From: Rhyzopertha dominica
Taxonomy: Eukaryota > Arthropoda > Insecta > Coleoptera > Bostrichidae
DNA: 64,000 nt
Direction: 5' to 3'
Assembly: GCA_025024175.1 (NCBI GenBank)
Contig: QCXZ01000001.1
Coordinates: 19,654,001-19,718,000 of the forward strand
Shown here: one piece after another, positions 11,480 to 21,578 of the stretch
How the letters are laid out: every line of letters starts with the position of its first letter
How positions within the stretch are numbered: position 1 is the first letter of the stretch
Notes under the pieces: model-generated
Told to the model about the DNA's origin: nothing
The model's database searches: none
The model's input: only the letters and a program-made list of their open reading frames with translations
Made by a program: the position numbers and the translations under genes

Positions 11480-12415
11480 GAGAAATTAGATAATGCTCAG
11501 TTACGGGAACGTCTCGCAGTGGGTAACTCAAAAGTCGAAAGAAAATTTGCCAGAAGGCTAGAGAAGCTCTTAGTGTGGCACATTGCCGAAACTGTTTCGC
11601 GATAGAAAAACCGAAAATCGGCGTTTCGAGAGGTCATAGAACATTCTAGAAAATTCATCACTTGGGGGAAATGAAATGTTTGATGTTTCGAGAATATCAT
11701 AGAAATAAAAAGATTCAAAAGAAGACGAGAGAACTTCAGGTGTGGCAGTTTGCCGAAACATTCTCGCTAGTGTGGCACATTGCGNGATGGGAAATTGACG
11801 TTTCGAGAAGCTCATAGAACATTCTGTAAAATTAATCAGCTGACTGCAGAACCCCTAAGTATGGCACATCTACGTAATCATCTCGCTTTGAAGATGTCGA
11901 AAATCGATGATTCTATAATGCGTGGAATATAATATAATATTCTGTAAAACATATCAGTATAGAAGAAAGAACCATTATGTGTGGCATATTACCGCCGCGC
12001 GGTGGAGACGTCGAAAATCGACGTTTCGAGAAAGTCATAAATTGTTCTGGAAAATTCATCATCGAACGAATGAACCCCTAAGCGTGGACCACAGCCGTAA
12101 TCGTATCACTGTGAGGATGTTGAATATCGACGTTTTGAAAATGTCATGGAACATTCTGTAAAATTCATCAGGAGACAAAAAACGTCTGACTGTGACACAT
12201 TGTCGTAACCGTCTCGCGGTGGAAATGTCGAAAATCGACGTTTCCAGAAGGTCATAGAACATTCAATAGAAGACGTAAGAACGCTCAAGTCTGGCACACT
12301 ACCCTAACTGCCTCGCGTTAGAGATGTCGACGTTTCGAAAAAGTCATAGAACATTCTGAAATATTCCTCCGCTGACGAAGTGTGACACATTGCCGTAAAC
12401 GTCACACAACTGCAC
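11480..12415 (+). repeat. Diverged tandem repeat of about 110-120 bp units
   Basis: About eight imperfect units follow one another. A typical unit holds GTGTGGCACATTGCCG, then a CTCGCGGTGG-like block, then ATGTCGAAAATCGACGTTTC, then GTCATAGAACATTC and GAAAATTCATCA. Good examples start near 11570, 11970, 12180 and 12290. Units differ by many substitutions and small indels and one is interrupted near 11700-11770, so this is an old minisatellite or a decayed satellite block. GTCGAAAATCGAC contains a small palindrome (GTCGA...TCGAC). ORFs here on either strand are by-products of the repeat. There is one ambiguous base at 11785. Confidence 0.8.
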
Positions 12416-13904
12416 AGAAATACTGACCCGGTCTGAGAGTATTGAACCAATAACATGCGAGCATTAACGCAATACCTCTTTCTGTAATGCATCAGACGTG
12501 CCTGTTTCTATTCCTACGCCTTTTAAACAACCCTATCTCTATTTTCTTATCGTAATTGTAATACTGTTTATAATAAATCTCTATACTTATGTCCCTTCCA
12601 TTATATTTGTAAATACCAAAGCTCGAAAATCTGGGTGGTCGAATTTACTGAAATTAATTCCATTTGACGAATTTAGACGCACACTGCAAATCGATAGGAG
12701 AGGTGTTAAAATAATTCTCGTTCGATAAAAGTCTCGTTAATTGTTTTCGAGTGGAATTCAAAGGTCGACATCTCTCGGGGGTCCTTTATTTGATTTTCAG
12801 CTGACGCCATTTCAAAGCATTCTTGTCACAAATCGAACTGAAATTGGTTTAATTAGCGTGACAACACTCCACGTTACATTTTAATTTCCAACGGATAAAA
12901 AGCCAGTGATGCCTTTTATTACGAATGAAAAGTCCGGTCGTTTCTGTTTGGATTGTAAACTCCGGTTCTGCCGCTTGTAAATAACTCATAAGCGTCAAAT
13001 TGGGGGTAATAACCTTTGTGAGACAATAAGTGAAAGCACTACGGTCCGAAAACGATCGAGGAGCTCATCATTTCGCAATATAGCTGCCATTAGCTATGCC
13101 CAAATGGTGCAAAACCTTCCCCTATAGATGGTTAAGAGCTTTCATAACTTAACATGACTGGGCGTTATTGCCATACTTTTGTGTTCTCATATCCAACAAA
13201 ATAAATAAACTGTCGCTTTGGTAATTATTATCCGTTCAGTAGATTGTTTCCCCAAAAGAAAATCAAGATGGGTATACCAAAAAACGACTGATGCTAGGTC
13301 TTATAAATGTGTATACGTAATATGCAGCCTTCATCACCACCTTCATCGATATCATTTAATTACATTAGTATACTTACCTGTAAGGCAGTATTACATATTT
13401 TTAGTATAAAAGCTTAATTTTTGCATAACAAATGATCTAATTCGATTTAGTTTGCTTTTTCAGGCTTATAAAAGGTGCGGATAACACTTTGACTAATTAT
13501 CCAACCTTATAAGAAGTTTTATAAATATTACATAAATAAATCTCTCATTTTTGAGTTTAAGATGTCGTCCGATAAAACTAAGTTAAAAATTAAGGGCATG
13601 TTTAAAGGAAGGAATTGTATGAAATGTTAAGCCAAGGATAACACTATTAAAAAGGATGTACACGCCAATGTATCTATTACTCATAATAGTGATATTACAC
13701 AAACTAACCACATATGTTAAATTGCAGCTTTCTAATTTAAATACAGAGTTAATGAAAAGTATGGCATGAACTTTATGGCAAAATGTGCTTAACAAATATT
13801 TTTTGGTAATTATTTTTCTTTTTTTGCCTGTCTTTTTGTATGTAAAGGCATTCCGAAAATGCTGCCTTTTGTTTTTTTTTAATAGCAACCAAGCGATTTA
13901 TTTG
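12416..13904. other. No gene recognised
   Basis: 12730-13060 has balanced composition with TTAATTG/TAATTA-type motifs, which could be regulatory DNA, but nothing decisive. ORFs at 12498-12728 and 13218-13409 (plus) and 13583-13888 (minus) show no motif. The left part of the mariner-like remnant that becomes readable at 13905 may start here. Confidence 0.35.
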
Positions 13905-14106
13905 CGAATTTATATTTTTTTTATAAAACATCTTCCCAAGTTGGCGGTTACGACGTCGGGAAGTTATAATATTAAACGCCCTACAATGTCGCCTGATTTA
14001 AGTCCATTGCATTTTTTCTCTAGAGTCGTTTAAAAAGTCAAATGTACAAGGAAAAACTACGAAATTTGCAAGATCTGGAAGCCATATAAGACAAGAAATT
14101 TAATAA
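13905..14106 (+). pseudogene. Mariner-like (DDE_3) transposase C-terminal remnant
   Basis: The frame at about 13927-14033 gives HLPKLAVTTSG ... TMSPDLSPLHFF, the S-P-D-L-x-P-x-x-F-F block containing the third catalytic aspartate of Tc1/mariner transposases. After a frameshift the sequence continues LKSQMYKEKLRNLQDLEAI, the usual L-K-x-x-V-Y ... L-x-x-L-x-x-x-I tail. A stop follows at once. It is the same general family as the remnant at 5930-6600 but differs in detail. No terminal repeats were found. Confidence 0.7.
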
Positions 14107-15842
14107 TAAGCAAAAAAACTTTCTTTTATTTGTTTTTCAGAAATAAGTTTGTTAATTCATACTTTTGACTAGCCCCGTATATAAGACACATTCGTAGAAC
14201 CGTTAGTTTCGTTTTCGTTCATTTTCATTCCATTGTTTCCGCATTAGTTATTTAGTAGTTTAGGTAGCCGCTCCAACAGTCCTATTTCAAATGTGGTATT
14301 ATTTAAATATTCTCCGAGGTTAGGTTAAACTTAATTTGTCATCGCTCCGGTCGTAAAGCGAAAAAATCGCGCCTTTGTGACTTGAAACTCCCAATCGATT
14401 AATCCGTATGTCACATGCTGTAGTATTACCACTCTGGGACAACCCGCTCACCACATGTCGCTTTCCGGGCTAATTCTAATCGAAAATGAAATTCAGAATT
14501 AAACCGGCTTGCTACCCGATAAATGCTATCTGACGTCGATCATTTATATCCTGAAAATAATTTTATACGCGAATGAATATAACTCAGCTACCATTTTTTA
14601 GACGACGTCTGTGATCGTTTAGCACATTTTTATACGTTGTTCACGGTGCTTAAGCAGAAATCTGGAAGCTAAGGGGTTCAGTATTGAATTGCTGATAATA
14701 ATGGAAGAGCGGTTGCCCGGTTTTTTCTGGCATTGGTCAGGTTACATGACGATGGATTGGAGGAAGTCAGGGGGAAACCAGACGCTTCATAGTTTTTGCT
14801 GGTGGTTCTTGCTGTATATGTGTCTGCCCCTGAAGCTGACCATTTTAGTGTCTCCTGCAAGCTGTGTGTATCTATAGAACGACTGGTGTATTACTTGTTT
14901 TGGAATAGCTACAATAGTCAAAACCGTTAGTGATAATGACATTGTAAATGACGATCTGGCGATCCCAATATTTCAAATTTCTCCCAAACATTCACACTTT
15001 TTGTACCAACATAGACCAAGCCATTCCTCTACTGTCAAGTTGAAAGTTGTATTAATTAATTCATATAATGGCAAAATTCGTAATGAGAGGATGTAGGAGA
15101 AAAAAAATATACTTGCACGCAGAAAATAGGTAAGTGTACATTGTTATAGTTTATCAATAGCTAGCTAGCTATCTTAAGCAGTGTATCGTTCAATTCTATA
15201 CTTTACTCCAATGAATTTTCTCTTTATAAGAACAAATAAGCAATTCGCATGATTTACTGGGATATATGTCGTAAGTGCGATTATAATCACGTTTTCTTTG
15301 TTTCAGGTTAGTACTACTGGTAACAACTACACAAGGTTTGTTTAAACATCACTAGGTAACGTATTAGTTTCGTAGCGTTATTATTCCACTGCATTTATAA
15401 TGTAATGTAACACAATCAGCAGACAAAATTATGCTTCTGTCATATGCTAATATAAATGGTGTTAGAACATTAAATTTTTATCTTGCTGAGTGGATTGCAC
15501 ATTTTCCAATGTCATAATAAAGTTATGTTTGTCTAAATCACCAAAAGGTCATCATTAAAGATTTGGCCGGAATCATTGTTAAACCATCCGCAAATCACAG
15601 TTGGTATGGTGTTCGGCTACAGGCACGTCTTGTTTATCGAAGAAGTTATATATTTATATATAATCTGTATCTGAGCAACCCGTGTGCCATATAAGTGTAA
15701 ATGCAGAATAGCAAAATACACTTTTGATATCAGAATCACAGCTCCTTGGTCAAATCCTATACAATGCAAAATAGAGACTTCTTGATCCAAAATGTGTTAA
15801 GTCGTTGTTAAGTGTATAACAGTACCTACAATTGCAAATATA
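14107..15842. other. No gene recognised
   Basis: 14340-14640 has balanced composition and no ORF and might be conserved noncoding DNA. The two opposing ORFs near 14680-14877 overlap and have no motif. The rest is plain AT-rich DNA. Confidence 0.35.
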
Positions 15843-16058
15843 ACATCAGTAATTTAAGGAAGCGTATTACCAGAGCTATACCCATGTCTGAAACCTGATT
15901 GTTCAAATGGCAGAATATATATCCGCTGTAGCAACTTGGAGATAGTGGCAACAATAACGGTTGGTCGTAAATTGAATTGTTTGTCTTTGCTGCGGTTTAC
16001 CTAAGCCTCCATTCCAAGAATTGTCGTAGACACTTTTCTAAACAATAATTAACAATGT

Positions 16059-16235
16059 ATAAAAGAGTTAATACCCTCAGTGCCAGCTCTTTTATACAAC
16101 AGTCCGCACGCTGCGGTTAAAGCGACGGTCTGCCGGGGTCAATTTACTCTCTATCTCTGCCTGATGAGCCCCAACAGGGCGAAACCAGTCCTAGTCGTGA
16201 GAATGGATTGACCAGGGCAGATGATTTATTTCAAA
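16059..16235 (+). mobile_element. SINE-like retroposon carrying a hammerhead-like core (copy 1)
   Basis: A 177-bp block interrupts the reverse transcriptase remnant and is bounded by the perfect 12-bp direct repeat AATTAACAATGT at 16047-16058 and 16236-16247. Variable-length target duplications of this size are typical of insertion by non-LTR retrotransposon machinery. The block is noncoding, ends in GATTTATTTCAAA, and carries in its 3' half a hammerhead-ribozyme-like module (16137-16213). A second, diverged copy lies at about 16450-16626 in the same orientation. Related cases are known: hammerheads occur in Schistosoma SINE-like repeats, in cave-cricket satellite DNA and in Penelope-like elements. 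No clear Pol III A and B boxes were found. Confidence 0.75.
16137..16213 (+). ncRNA. Hammerhead-ribozyme-like fold
   Basis: The core box CTGATGA (16161-16167) is followed directly by a perfect 4-bp stem II, GCCC/GGGC, with loop CAACA (16168-16180), and then GAAA (16181-16184), exactly the order and spacing of the hammerhead catalytic core. The whole is enclosed by a long stem: 16137-16151 (GGTCAATTTACTCTC) pairs with 16199-16213 (GAGAATGGATTGACC) at 14 of 15 positions counting G-U pairs, as stem I of a type I hammerhead would. A possible cleavage triplet GTC lies at 16194-16196, leaving a stem III of only two pairs (A16184-T16195, C16185-G16194). Very short stem III is known in hammerheads of Penelope-like elements, which act as dimers. 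Activity is not shown by the sequence. Confidence 0.55.
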
Positions 16236-16449
16236 AATTAACAATGTGTATTAATGAGTAAAGTATGTACTTATAGGCGATTGGAAAGCCGTCGAGTCCT
16301 TTTGCATTTGATTTAATTGTATTTAATGCTTTAAGAGTACGATTTTCGCTAGCACCGCAGATTGAAAACTGCTCACTAAAGTTTGTGTTTAAGTTATTCA
16401 TATAAAACTCGCTAATTCTGCATCTTGATCTCATAGTGTACGATTCAAA

Positions 16450-16626
16450 ATACCACAATGTAGCTGCAGTAGCTGAGGGCTTTAGCTACAAACTCTGCTC
16501 GTCGCGGTTAAATCTGTTCTCTACTGTGGTCAATTCGTTCGGTAGTCCTGTCTGAAGAGCGCTTACAAAGGCGAAACCAAGTCCAGGGGTTCGAATGGAT
16601 TGAATAGAGGAGGTGCAACTTATTTA
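16450..16626 (+). mobile_element. Second, diverged copy of the hammerhead-like retroposon
   Basis: Homology to copy 1 is seen through GCGGTTAAA, GGTCAATT, CTGAAGAGC ... GGCGAAACC, AGTCC, and AATGGATTGA in the same order and spacing. The core box is mutated (CTGAAGA for CTGATGA at 16552-16558) and stem II is degraded, but the enclosing stem is conserved: 16532-16541 (AATTCGTTCG) pairs with 16592-16601 (CGAATGGATT) at all ten positions with two G-U pairs, although its sequence differs from copy 1. GAAACC (16573-16578) can pair with GGT (16588-16590), giving a three-pair stem III before TTC. Exact ends and target duplication were not found. Confidence 0.6.
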
Positions 16627-17755
16627 CTATATCATATAGTNTTCTATAATATATGTAGGAATCATTGTATGTAGGGTGCTCGATGCAACTATGCTAATAA
16701 TTGACGGGTTACAATAACACAATCCGTTTGTACTTTACGTATCCGCGTTGCTTTCATGTCGACAGAATGATATTTTTCTGTTGGTCATCGTTTACTTCTT
16801 TTGTGGGATTTTCAAACATAACAGTTATATTGTTCTTCAGCGGTTTGCTCCATCCTTAACACTCCTAAATTACTGCCTACGATGCTTTCCCCTTATCTAG
16901 CAGTGCCAAAAACAGTTATAAAGCCAACCCAGCCAACTTATCCCTTAATATTTCCAGGCTAATTCTTCCTAACGTCGGGATTATTCTAATCCGGTCCTGA
17001 AGGATCTACTTCAGGGCCGCGTCTCAGCCGTCCGACTCCGTAAATCGAAATGGGGTTGTCTTAGAAAAAGCGTCTCTCTCTGTACATTGCAATCACTGTT
17101 TCTATCTTGTATTTCTTTTACTGAATTCACGGTCGAGTTAGCGCCTTCCTCCGTCCCGTTTTTTATGTTTTGTGTTTGTTGAAATGCGCAAAGGGACAGT
17201 AAGTGGTAAATTGCATTTCGGATAGTTTATTGCATTCCGCACACCAATGCAGTACGTAATCGAAATAATCACGCATGAACTGAGACGATGGAGGTATGCT
17301 GTTGCGTTTCTGCGTCCTGTAAAAATTCAAAATTCCTTCCAAAAATTGCGTCTTTATGCGAAACCCTAGTTTTTTTCCTTCAGTAACTATATAACAACCG
17401 TCTTTTGTAGCTAGCTTTTATAGTAATTGACATAAACTAAATTTTAACAACTAATTAGATACGCTCAGAAACAAGTCGATCTGTCTGTTAGTAACAAATT
17501 GTACCTAATTAATTGCGCGTAACATTTCTATTACTCTTTGGATTCTGTTTAGCATTAATAAAAACAAAATAGTTAAATAACTGCTGAAAATGCAAATGCC
17601 TTATTTCGAATAGAATTTTAGCTTGTAACTGTCAGGTAATTTTCAAACGATTGATTGTGTGATTCTATTGCATATTTTAATTAGTAATGAGCTATACTTT
17701 GTAGATCTCGTCAAGTATATTGCGTATTAGCGTTACCTTTTTTTGCTTTTATATA
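16627..17755. other. No gene recognised
   Basis: Plain DNA. About 16740-17300 has more balanced composition but no long ORF. No motif was found. Confidence 0.4.
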
Positions 17756-18826
17756 CAGTGTGTCGCATTTAAGATGAAGACACCCCCATATTTTAGTTAT
17801 TTAAAGGAATATATATATAGATCTGAATTTTCGCACAGTAATAAACGGTGACGGGTCATATTTTCTAAGATACTTAACCGAATTCTGAATTTTAAACTCG
17901 GCCTTCTACCAATTGACAAATAGGGCCAATTCTCAATATTTTGTTTCGCGTTAGAGATATCGAAAAAATTATTAGAAAAATTTGTTCATAATATTTTTCT
18001 ATGCCGGTATACCAATTTTCATGAGAAAATTCGCATTTTTCATTTTTTCAATATTTTGATATTTAAAAATTATTACGTTTTCTTTTTTTTTATTTTATAC
18101 TTAGTATGCCATGGAAAATAATAAGATTGACAGAAGTGTCAAATACTAGTCAGTTTGGACTTGCGTACCTACCTTTCTAGTTATTGAGATAGTGATCACA
18201 GAATTAACACTCAGTTTTTAATATTTTGCATTATTTTAGTTAGTAAGTTTAAACAACAGTTATTAATTTATTACGTCAATTTCTAGTTATAATTGGTGAC
18301 CAGAGAATCAAAATACTATTAACTTTACGTGAAAAAATCGAAATAATTCGGTTGTTTGGTGATAATGGTCATAGCAGCAGACAAGTGGCTGCAGAGTTTA
18401 ACTTGAGACATCCTAAACGTGCTCCCTAATAATTATCATAAAATAAAACTCTCATTCCTTTGTGTTATTTGCTTGGTTGAAATATTTTAATACATAACAC
18501 TATTAAATTGTCAAGTTCTTGCCTTCCATAGCGCACTAGTTTTAAAGTTAAAAAGAAAACGTAATAATTTTTAAATTCCAAAATATTGAAAAAATTAAAT
18601 GTGAATTTTGTCATGAAAATTGGTATACAGTTCTAAAAAAAATATTCTGAACAACTTTTTCTAATAACTTTTTTCGATATCTCTAACGCGAAAGAAAATA
18701 TTGAGAATCAGCCCTATTTGTCAATTCGTACATGACCCGTCACCGTTTATGGCTGTGCAAAAATTCAGATCTGTATTCCTTTAAATAACTAAAATATAGA
18801 GGTGTCTTCATCTTAAATGTGACATT
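17756..18826. mobile_element. Long-inverted-repeat DNA transposon derivative
   Basis: Arms of roughly 310-360 bp at 17756-18115 and 18520-18826 are inverted copies with moderate divergence. The outer ends read CAGTGTGTCGCATTTAAGAT on the left and, reverse-complemented, AATGTCACATTTAAGATGAA on the right. Between the arms lies about 400 bp that includes a transposase N-terminal fragment (18304-18429) followed by an ATAAAATAAA-type polyadenylation region. The structure fits an internally deleted, non-autonomous Tc1/mariner-type element that kept the start of the transposase gene. The arms could form a long hairpin RNA if transcribed through. Confidence 0.82.
18304..18429 (+). pseudogene. Transposase N-terminal helix-turn-helix fragment (DUF4817-like)
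   Basis: The frame reads REKIEIIRLFGDNGHSSRQV then AAEFNLRHPKR and stops at TAA 18427-18429. This matches the N-terminal helix-turn-helix unit common in insect mariner-like transposases (pattern E-K-x-E-I-I-R-L-x-G-D-N-x-R-x-x-R-E-A-A-x-x-F-N-x-R-H-P), which binds the terminal repeats. No ATG precedes it in frame close by. Everything after the first HTH is missing, so it cannot make transposase. It links the host element to the Tc1/mariner superfamily and to the remnants at 5930-6600, 13905-14106 and 31306-31560. Confidence 0.75.
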
Positions 18827-19227
18827 TCTTTCTTTTCAACGTAGTTATGTTGAACAGCCGTTTTTTCAATATGGTATTTGGTAACTCGTCCGCTTCAAAA
18901 AGTTCTGTGCTCTTATAAAAAATAAAACCGATAATTTTTACCTATGAGAAGACCTATGTAAAACAGTTGTGGGATTCAGTCTTTTCCCAAAAATACAACT
19001 TCCCTTAACTGTGTAGGAATAGTCATGGAATGGCAATATTACGATTAATTAAGCTTACACGATCATTCTATGCACACTTTGATGTATAATGCTTCTGAAC
19101 GCGATGTTATCAAATCTTAAGTGAGGCTTGAAGCAGAGAAATGGTTTGAGATTTAATACTTCGGTGTAACATTCTAACGTAAAAAACGTTTGGACGTTTT
19201 TTTGAACTAAGAAAAGCATACTTGTGT
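18827..19227. other. No gene recognised
   Basis: AT-rich spacer without motif or repeat. Confidence 0.4.
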
Positions 19228-19600
19228 ATACTTACAGGGTATGGCGCTTAAATCCGGACAATTTAAACTCTTTTTAAAGAAAATTTTGTTGTGCAGACAT
19301 TCAAATGAAAGAGAGAATTCTTTGATGTCAGAGCTATCTGACAAAACTCGTGGCAAAAAAGCACATTCCAACAATCAGCTTGTCTCCAAGCTACTTAGGT
19401 ACGAGACAGTGGATACTTACTGCTCTTTAAAAAATTGTTTAATAGGTTTAACGGTATGACAGGTTGCATTATCCTGTATAAAAATTCCTGCAATCACAAT
19501 ACCATTCGTTTAACCGTAGCATAAAAGTATTGCTTTTCATCGGAATCGGCCCTTCTACAATGTGTAGCCCTTGCGTCTTTAAACTTTATCTTACCAAACC
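19228..19600 (-). pseudogene. Tc1-like transposase remnant
   Basis: On the minus strand, 19493-19417 reads GIFIQDNATCHTVKPIKQFF, the Q-D-N-A-P-C-H-T-A-K motif around the second catalytic aspartate of Tc1-like transposases. At 19280-19228 the same strand gives LNCPDLSAIPCK, a decayed form of the S-P-D-L-N-P-I-E motif with the third catalytic residue. About 140 bp of unrelated sequence lies between them where the family has only some 20 codons, suggesting an insertion or heavy decay. Upstream, 19600-19500 gives LHIVEGPIPMKSNTF, compatible with the G-x-L-V-x-I-x-G-x-M-N block. Stops interrupt all parts. Confidence 0.68.
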
Positions 19601-19997
19601 AACACCGAAACAGTTTGTTTAACATTTTTTGAACACTGTGTTATGTGGTCGAATTTCAGAGTGATGCCACATCGCTAAAGCAAACCTGTAATGAAGCATT
19701 CTCTGGTTAGATGAATAAAATTATGCTGCATCGGACTTACCAATTTCTTGTCTTCATAGTTATAAACTTTCATGCAATGTAGCCCAGGCGCTTGAGACAT
19801 AAAAATATTTGCTTTTGTGAATTAATTGCGTTCTAACTCAAATATGGCTTAAATGCATTCTGGTGTTGTAGGTTATAATTGTTTGACAGATTGATTGAAC
19901 CAACGTACGGCCAACATTTCTGCCACTCCGGGATATACCGCTGGGAAAAAATCCAAGTTTGTGTTATATCTCTAATATGTGACCCTTTACAAAATTC
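19601..19997. other. No gene recognised; may hold the rest of the Tc1-like remnant
   Basis: Minus-strand translation is not clearly readable here. No independent feature was seen. Confidence 0.35.
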
Positions 19998-20256
19998 TGA
20001 GTACTACTGGATTCAGAATAAAAATATCCATAAAAAATTTCTCTAGTTTTTTTTGTATCTATGTAGAAAATCGAGATATTGAGAACTGAAGAAATGTTAC
20101 ATTTTCCAAAAGTTGGTTATAGCTTTAAAACAAAAGACGATACAAAAATGACGATAGTACAGCTCAACACACAACAAGAAGGTAAATACAGTGATGTCGA
20201 AACCACAACGTTCTGGCATTATTAGTTATCGAGATACCCTACAATTACAACGATAA
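19998..20256 (+). repeat. Single arm of the 22.3-23.5 kb foldback family
   Basis: This block matches the right arm of the foldback element (23240-23500) in the same orientation, sharing TGGATTCAGAATA, GAGATATTGAGAACTGAAGA, AAACAAAAGACGATACAAAA, GTCGAAACC and GAGATACCCTACAATTAC in order. Only one arm is present. It directly abuts the THAP element that follows. Confidence 0.85.
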
Positions 20257-21466
20257 TTACATATATGAAAATTGGTTAATATCACTTTTTTTGAAAATTA
20301 CGTAAAACAACAAAAGGAATATTTGTAGGTAGAGAATTTCAGGTCTGAAATTCGAATCTTAGGAGTCACCGCCAAAACGCTTCTATCCAAGGTTATTCAA
20401 TTCGTGACGTCAAGTGTCATGTAAACATTACCGAGGAGCGTGCTGTTTAATGGTGTAGTATCATTCTTGTATTGGAAAAGTTTTTGTGTTGTGTTTATTG
20501 AAAGGACGGTGTAAGAGGTCGCACCAAAAAGTGATTTGTGTAGTTTTACAAGCATCTATTATGTATGGAAAACAAAACAAGTGTTGTTTTGTACATGGTT
20601 ATAACAGTACTTCAGTCAGTACAGCTAACAAAATTTTTTTAACCGTTCCTCGAGATTATCAACGTACGTCAACTATACGTGATATGCCGACATCGCAGCT
20701 TGTTTTTCTGTTGTGAAGATCATCTTAATTCTTACTGTAAGTTTTATTATTCTTTTTGGGGTTGTAAGTGTTTACCATTTAGTTTCCATTTTTGTTATAG
20801 CTTGAAGAGGATATGAAATATTATATGCGTTTTATGTTGATAGAGGGAAATGTTATAATAAAGAACGACGTTGTTCCCCATATTTTCGACTGTTAGCGAG
20901 ACCGGAAACGAGCCGCAAGTTTAGGGTATGTTTTTGATTCTTACATTTTTATGTTTACAAATAGTATGTTTCCAACAACCCTTTGTGATCAAATTATCAA
21001 TGATACGTTAATTTGATAAAAAGTTCACTTATGTTGTTGTTTTTGCTTTTACGTTCCTCATCTCCGCCGCGTTGAACCGCTCGTCGCTGTACCCAAATTC
21101 CATAACAATAAACATGCCTTCTGAAGTCATAACTCATAAGTATTTCACTTTTTCTTGGCGTATTTTAATTCGCTTGTCACAAAATGAACCCAAACAACAA
21201 ACTGATAAATTGACGGGCTGAGACTGACGCGTGACGCGCTGACCCCAGATGTAAACAAGCGGCCATTTACAAGACACCTGACGTCACGGCCAATATGTTC
21301 GCGTTTTGGCGGTCCCTCTAATATTCACATTTTTTATATTAAATATACACCGTACGATCCATTTTTTCAAATTTATAAGCTGTTACGGCTGTTTTGTGGA
21401 TTAGATGCTACCTATTAATATGCAATTTAATAAAATATAAATACATGGCAAATACCCAATTGTGAG
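20257..21466 (+). mobile_element. THAP-bearing repeat element, copy A
   Basis: About 1.2 kb that recurs in inverted orientation at 56560-57800. Both copies share the same flanking blocks (GGTAGAGAATTTCAGGTCT on the left, ATGGCAAATACCCAATTGTG on the right), so these mark the approximate ends. Inside lie subterminal inverted repeats: ACCGCCAAAACGC near 20371 and its reverse complement near 21312, each followed inward by GTGACGTCA and TGTAAA. Between them sits an intron-containing THAP gene remnant. The retained intron shows that it spread as DNA and not through spliced RNA. A P-superfamily DNA element is the natural guess, since THAP fingers head P-type transposases, but no catalytic domain is present in either copy. 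Confidence 0.72.
20561..20919 (+). pseudogene. THAP-domain gene remnant with intron (copy A)
   Basis: From ATG 20561 the frame reads MYGKQNKCCFVHGYNSTSVS, then NKIFLTVPRDYQR and, after a 1-base shift, FCCEDHLN near 20710-20727: the start and the C-E-D-H-F end of a THAP zinc finger. A gap of about 75 bp with a GTAAGT at 20737-20742 and a TTTGTTATAG acceptor ending at 20800 looks like a short insect intron. The next segment reads LEEDMKYYMRFMLIEGNVII then KNDVVPHIFDC, the typical continuation of insect THAP proteins. Defects: about 20 bp are missing after DYQR compared with copy B, the second zinc cysteine is lost (GY for GC), and a stop follows HIFDC. The phase across the presumed intron does not fit exactly, so one splice site may be wrong. 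Confidence 0.75.
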
Positions 21467-21578
21467 TTATAAAATAAGACCTTTAGCTGTTGCTAATTCA
21501 TTGGCAAATCACAATTTTTTGGAGCAAGAAAGCTTCTAGAACAACCTAATAGTGCTGAAAAGTTTAAAAAGAAAATAA

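Larger units (their letters stand above)
15843..16458 (-). pseudogene. Non-LTR reverse transcriptase remnant, split by an insertion
   Basis: On the minus strand, 16458-16231 reads FSEQFSICGASENRTLKALN then TIKSNAKGLDGFPI and ILYSLIHIVN, the segment just before RT block 1 in Jockey/CR1-type ORF2 proteins (I-N-S-I-K-S-N-x-x-G-x-D-G-I-P). After the 177-bp insertion at 16059-16235 the reading resumes and 15972-15843 gives NLRPTVIVATISKLLQRI then QSGFRHGYSS, the RPIS...SKxxE...GFRxGxST block that starts the RT core. No catalytic YADD is present downstream, so the element is truncated at its 3' side as well as mutated. The insertion proves that this copy was in place before the small retroposon arrived. 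Confidence 0.85.

Noticed and set aside
16135..16190. Type III arrangement of the hammerhead with GGTC at 16137-16140 as cleavage site
   Set aside because: It would need stem I to form within 16141-16160, which has no self-complementarity; the long outer stem fits a type I layout better.
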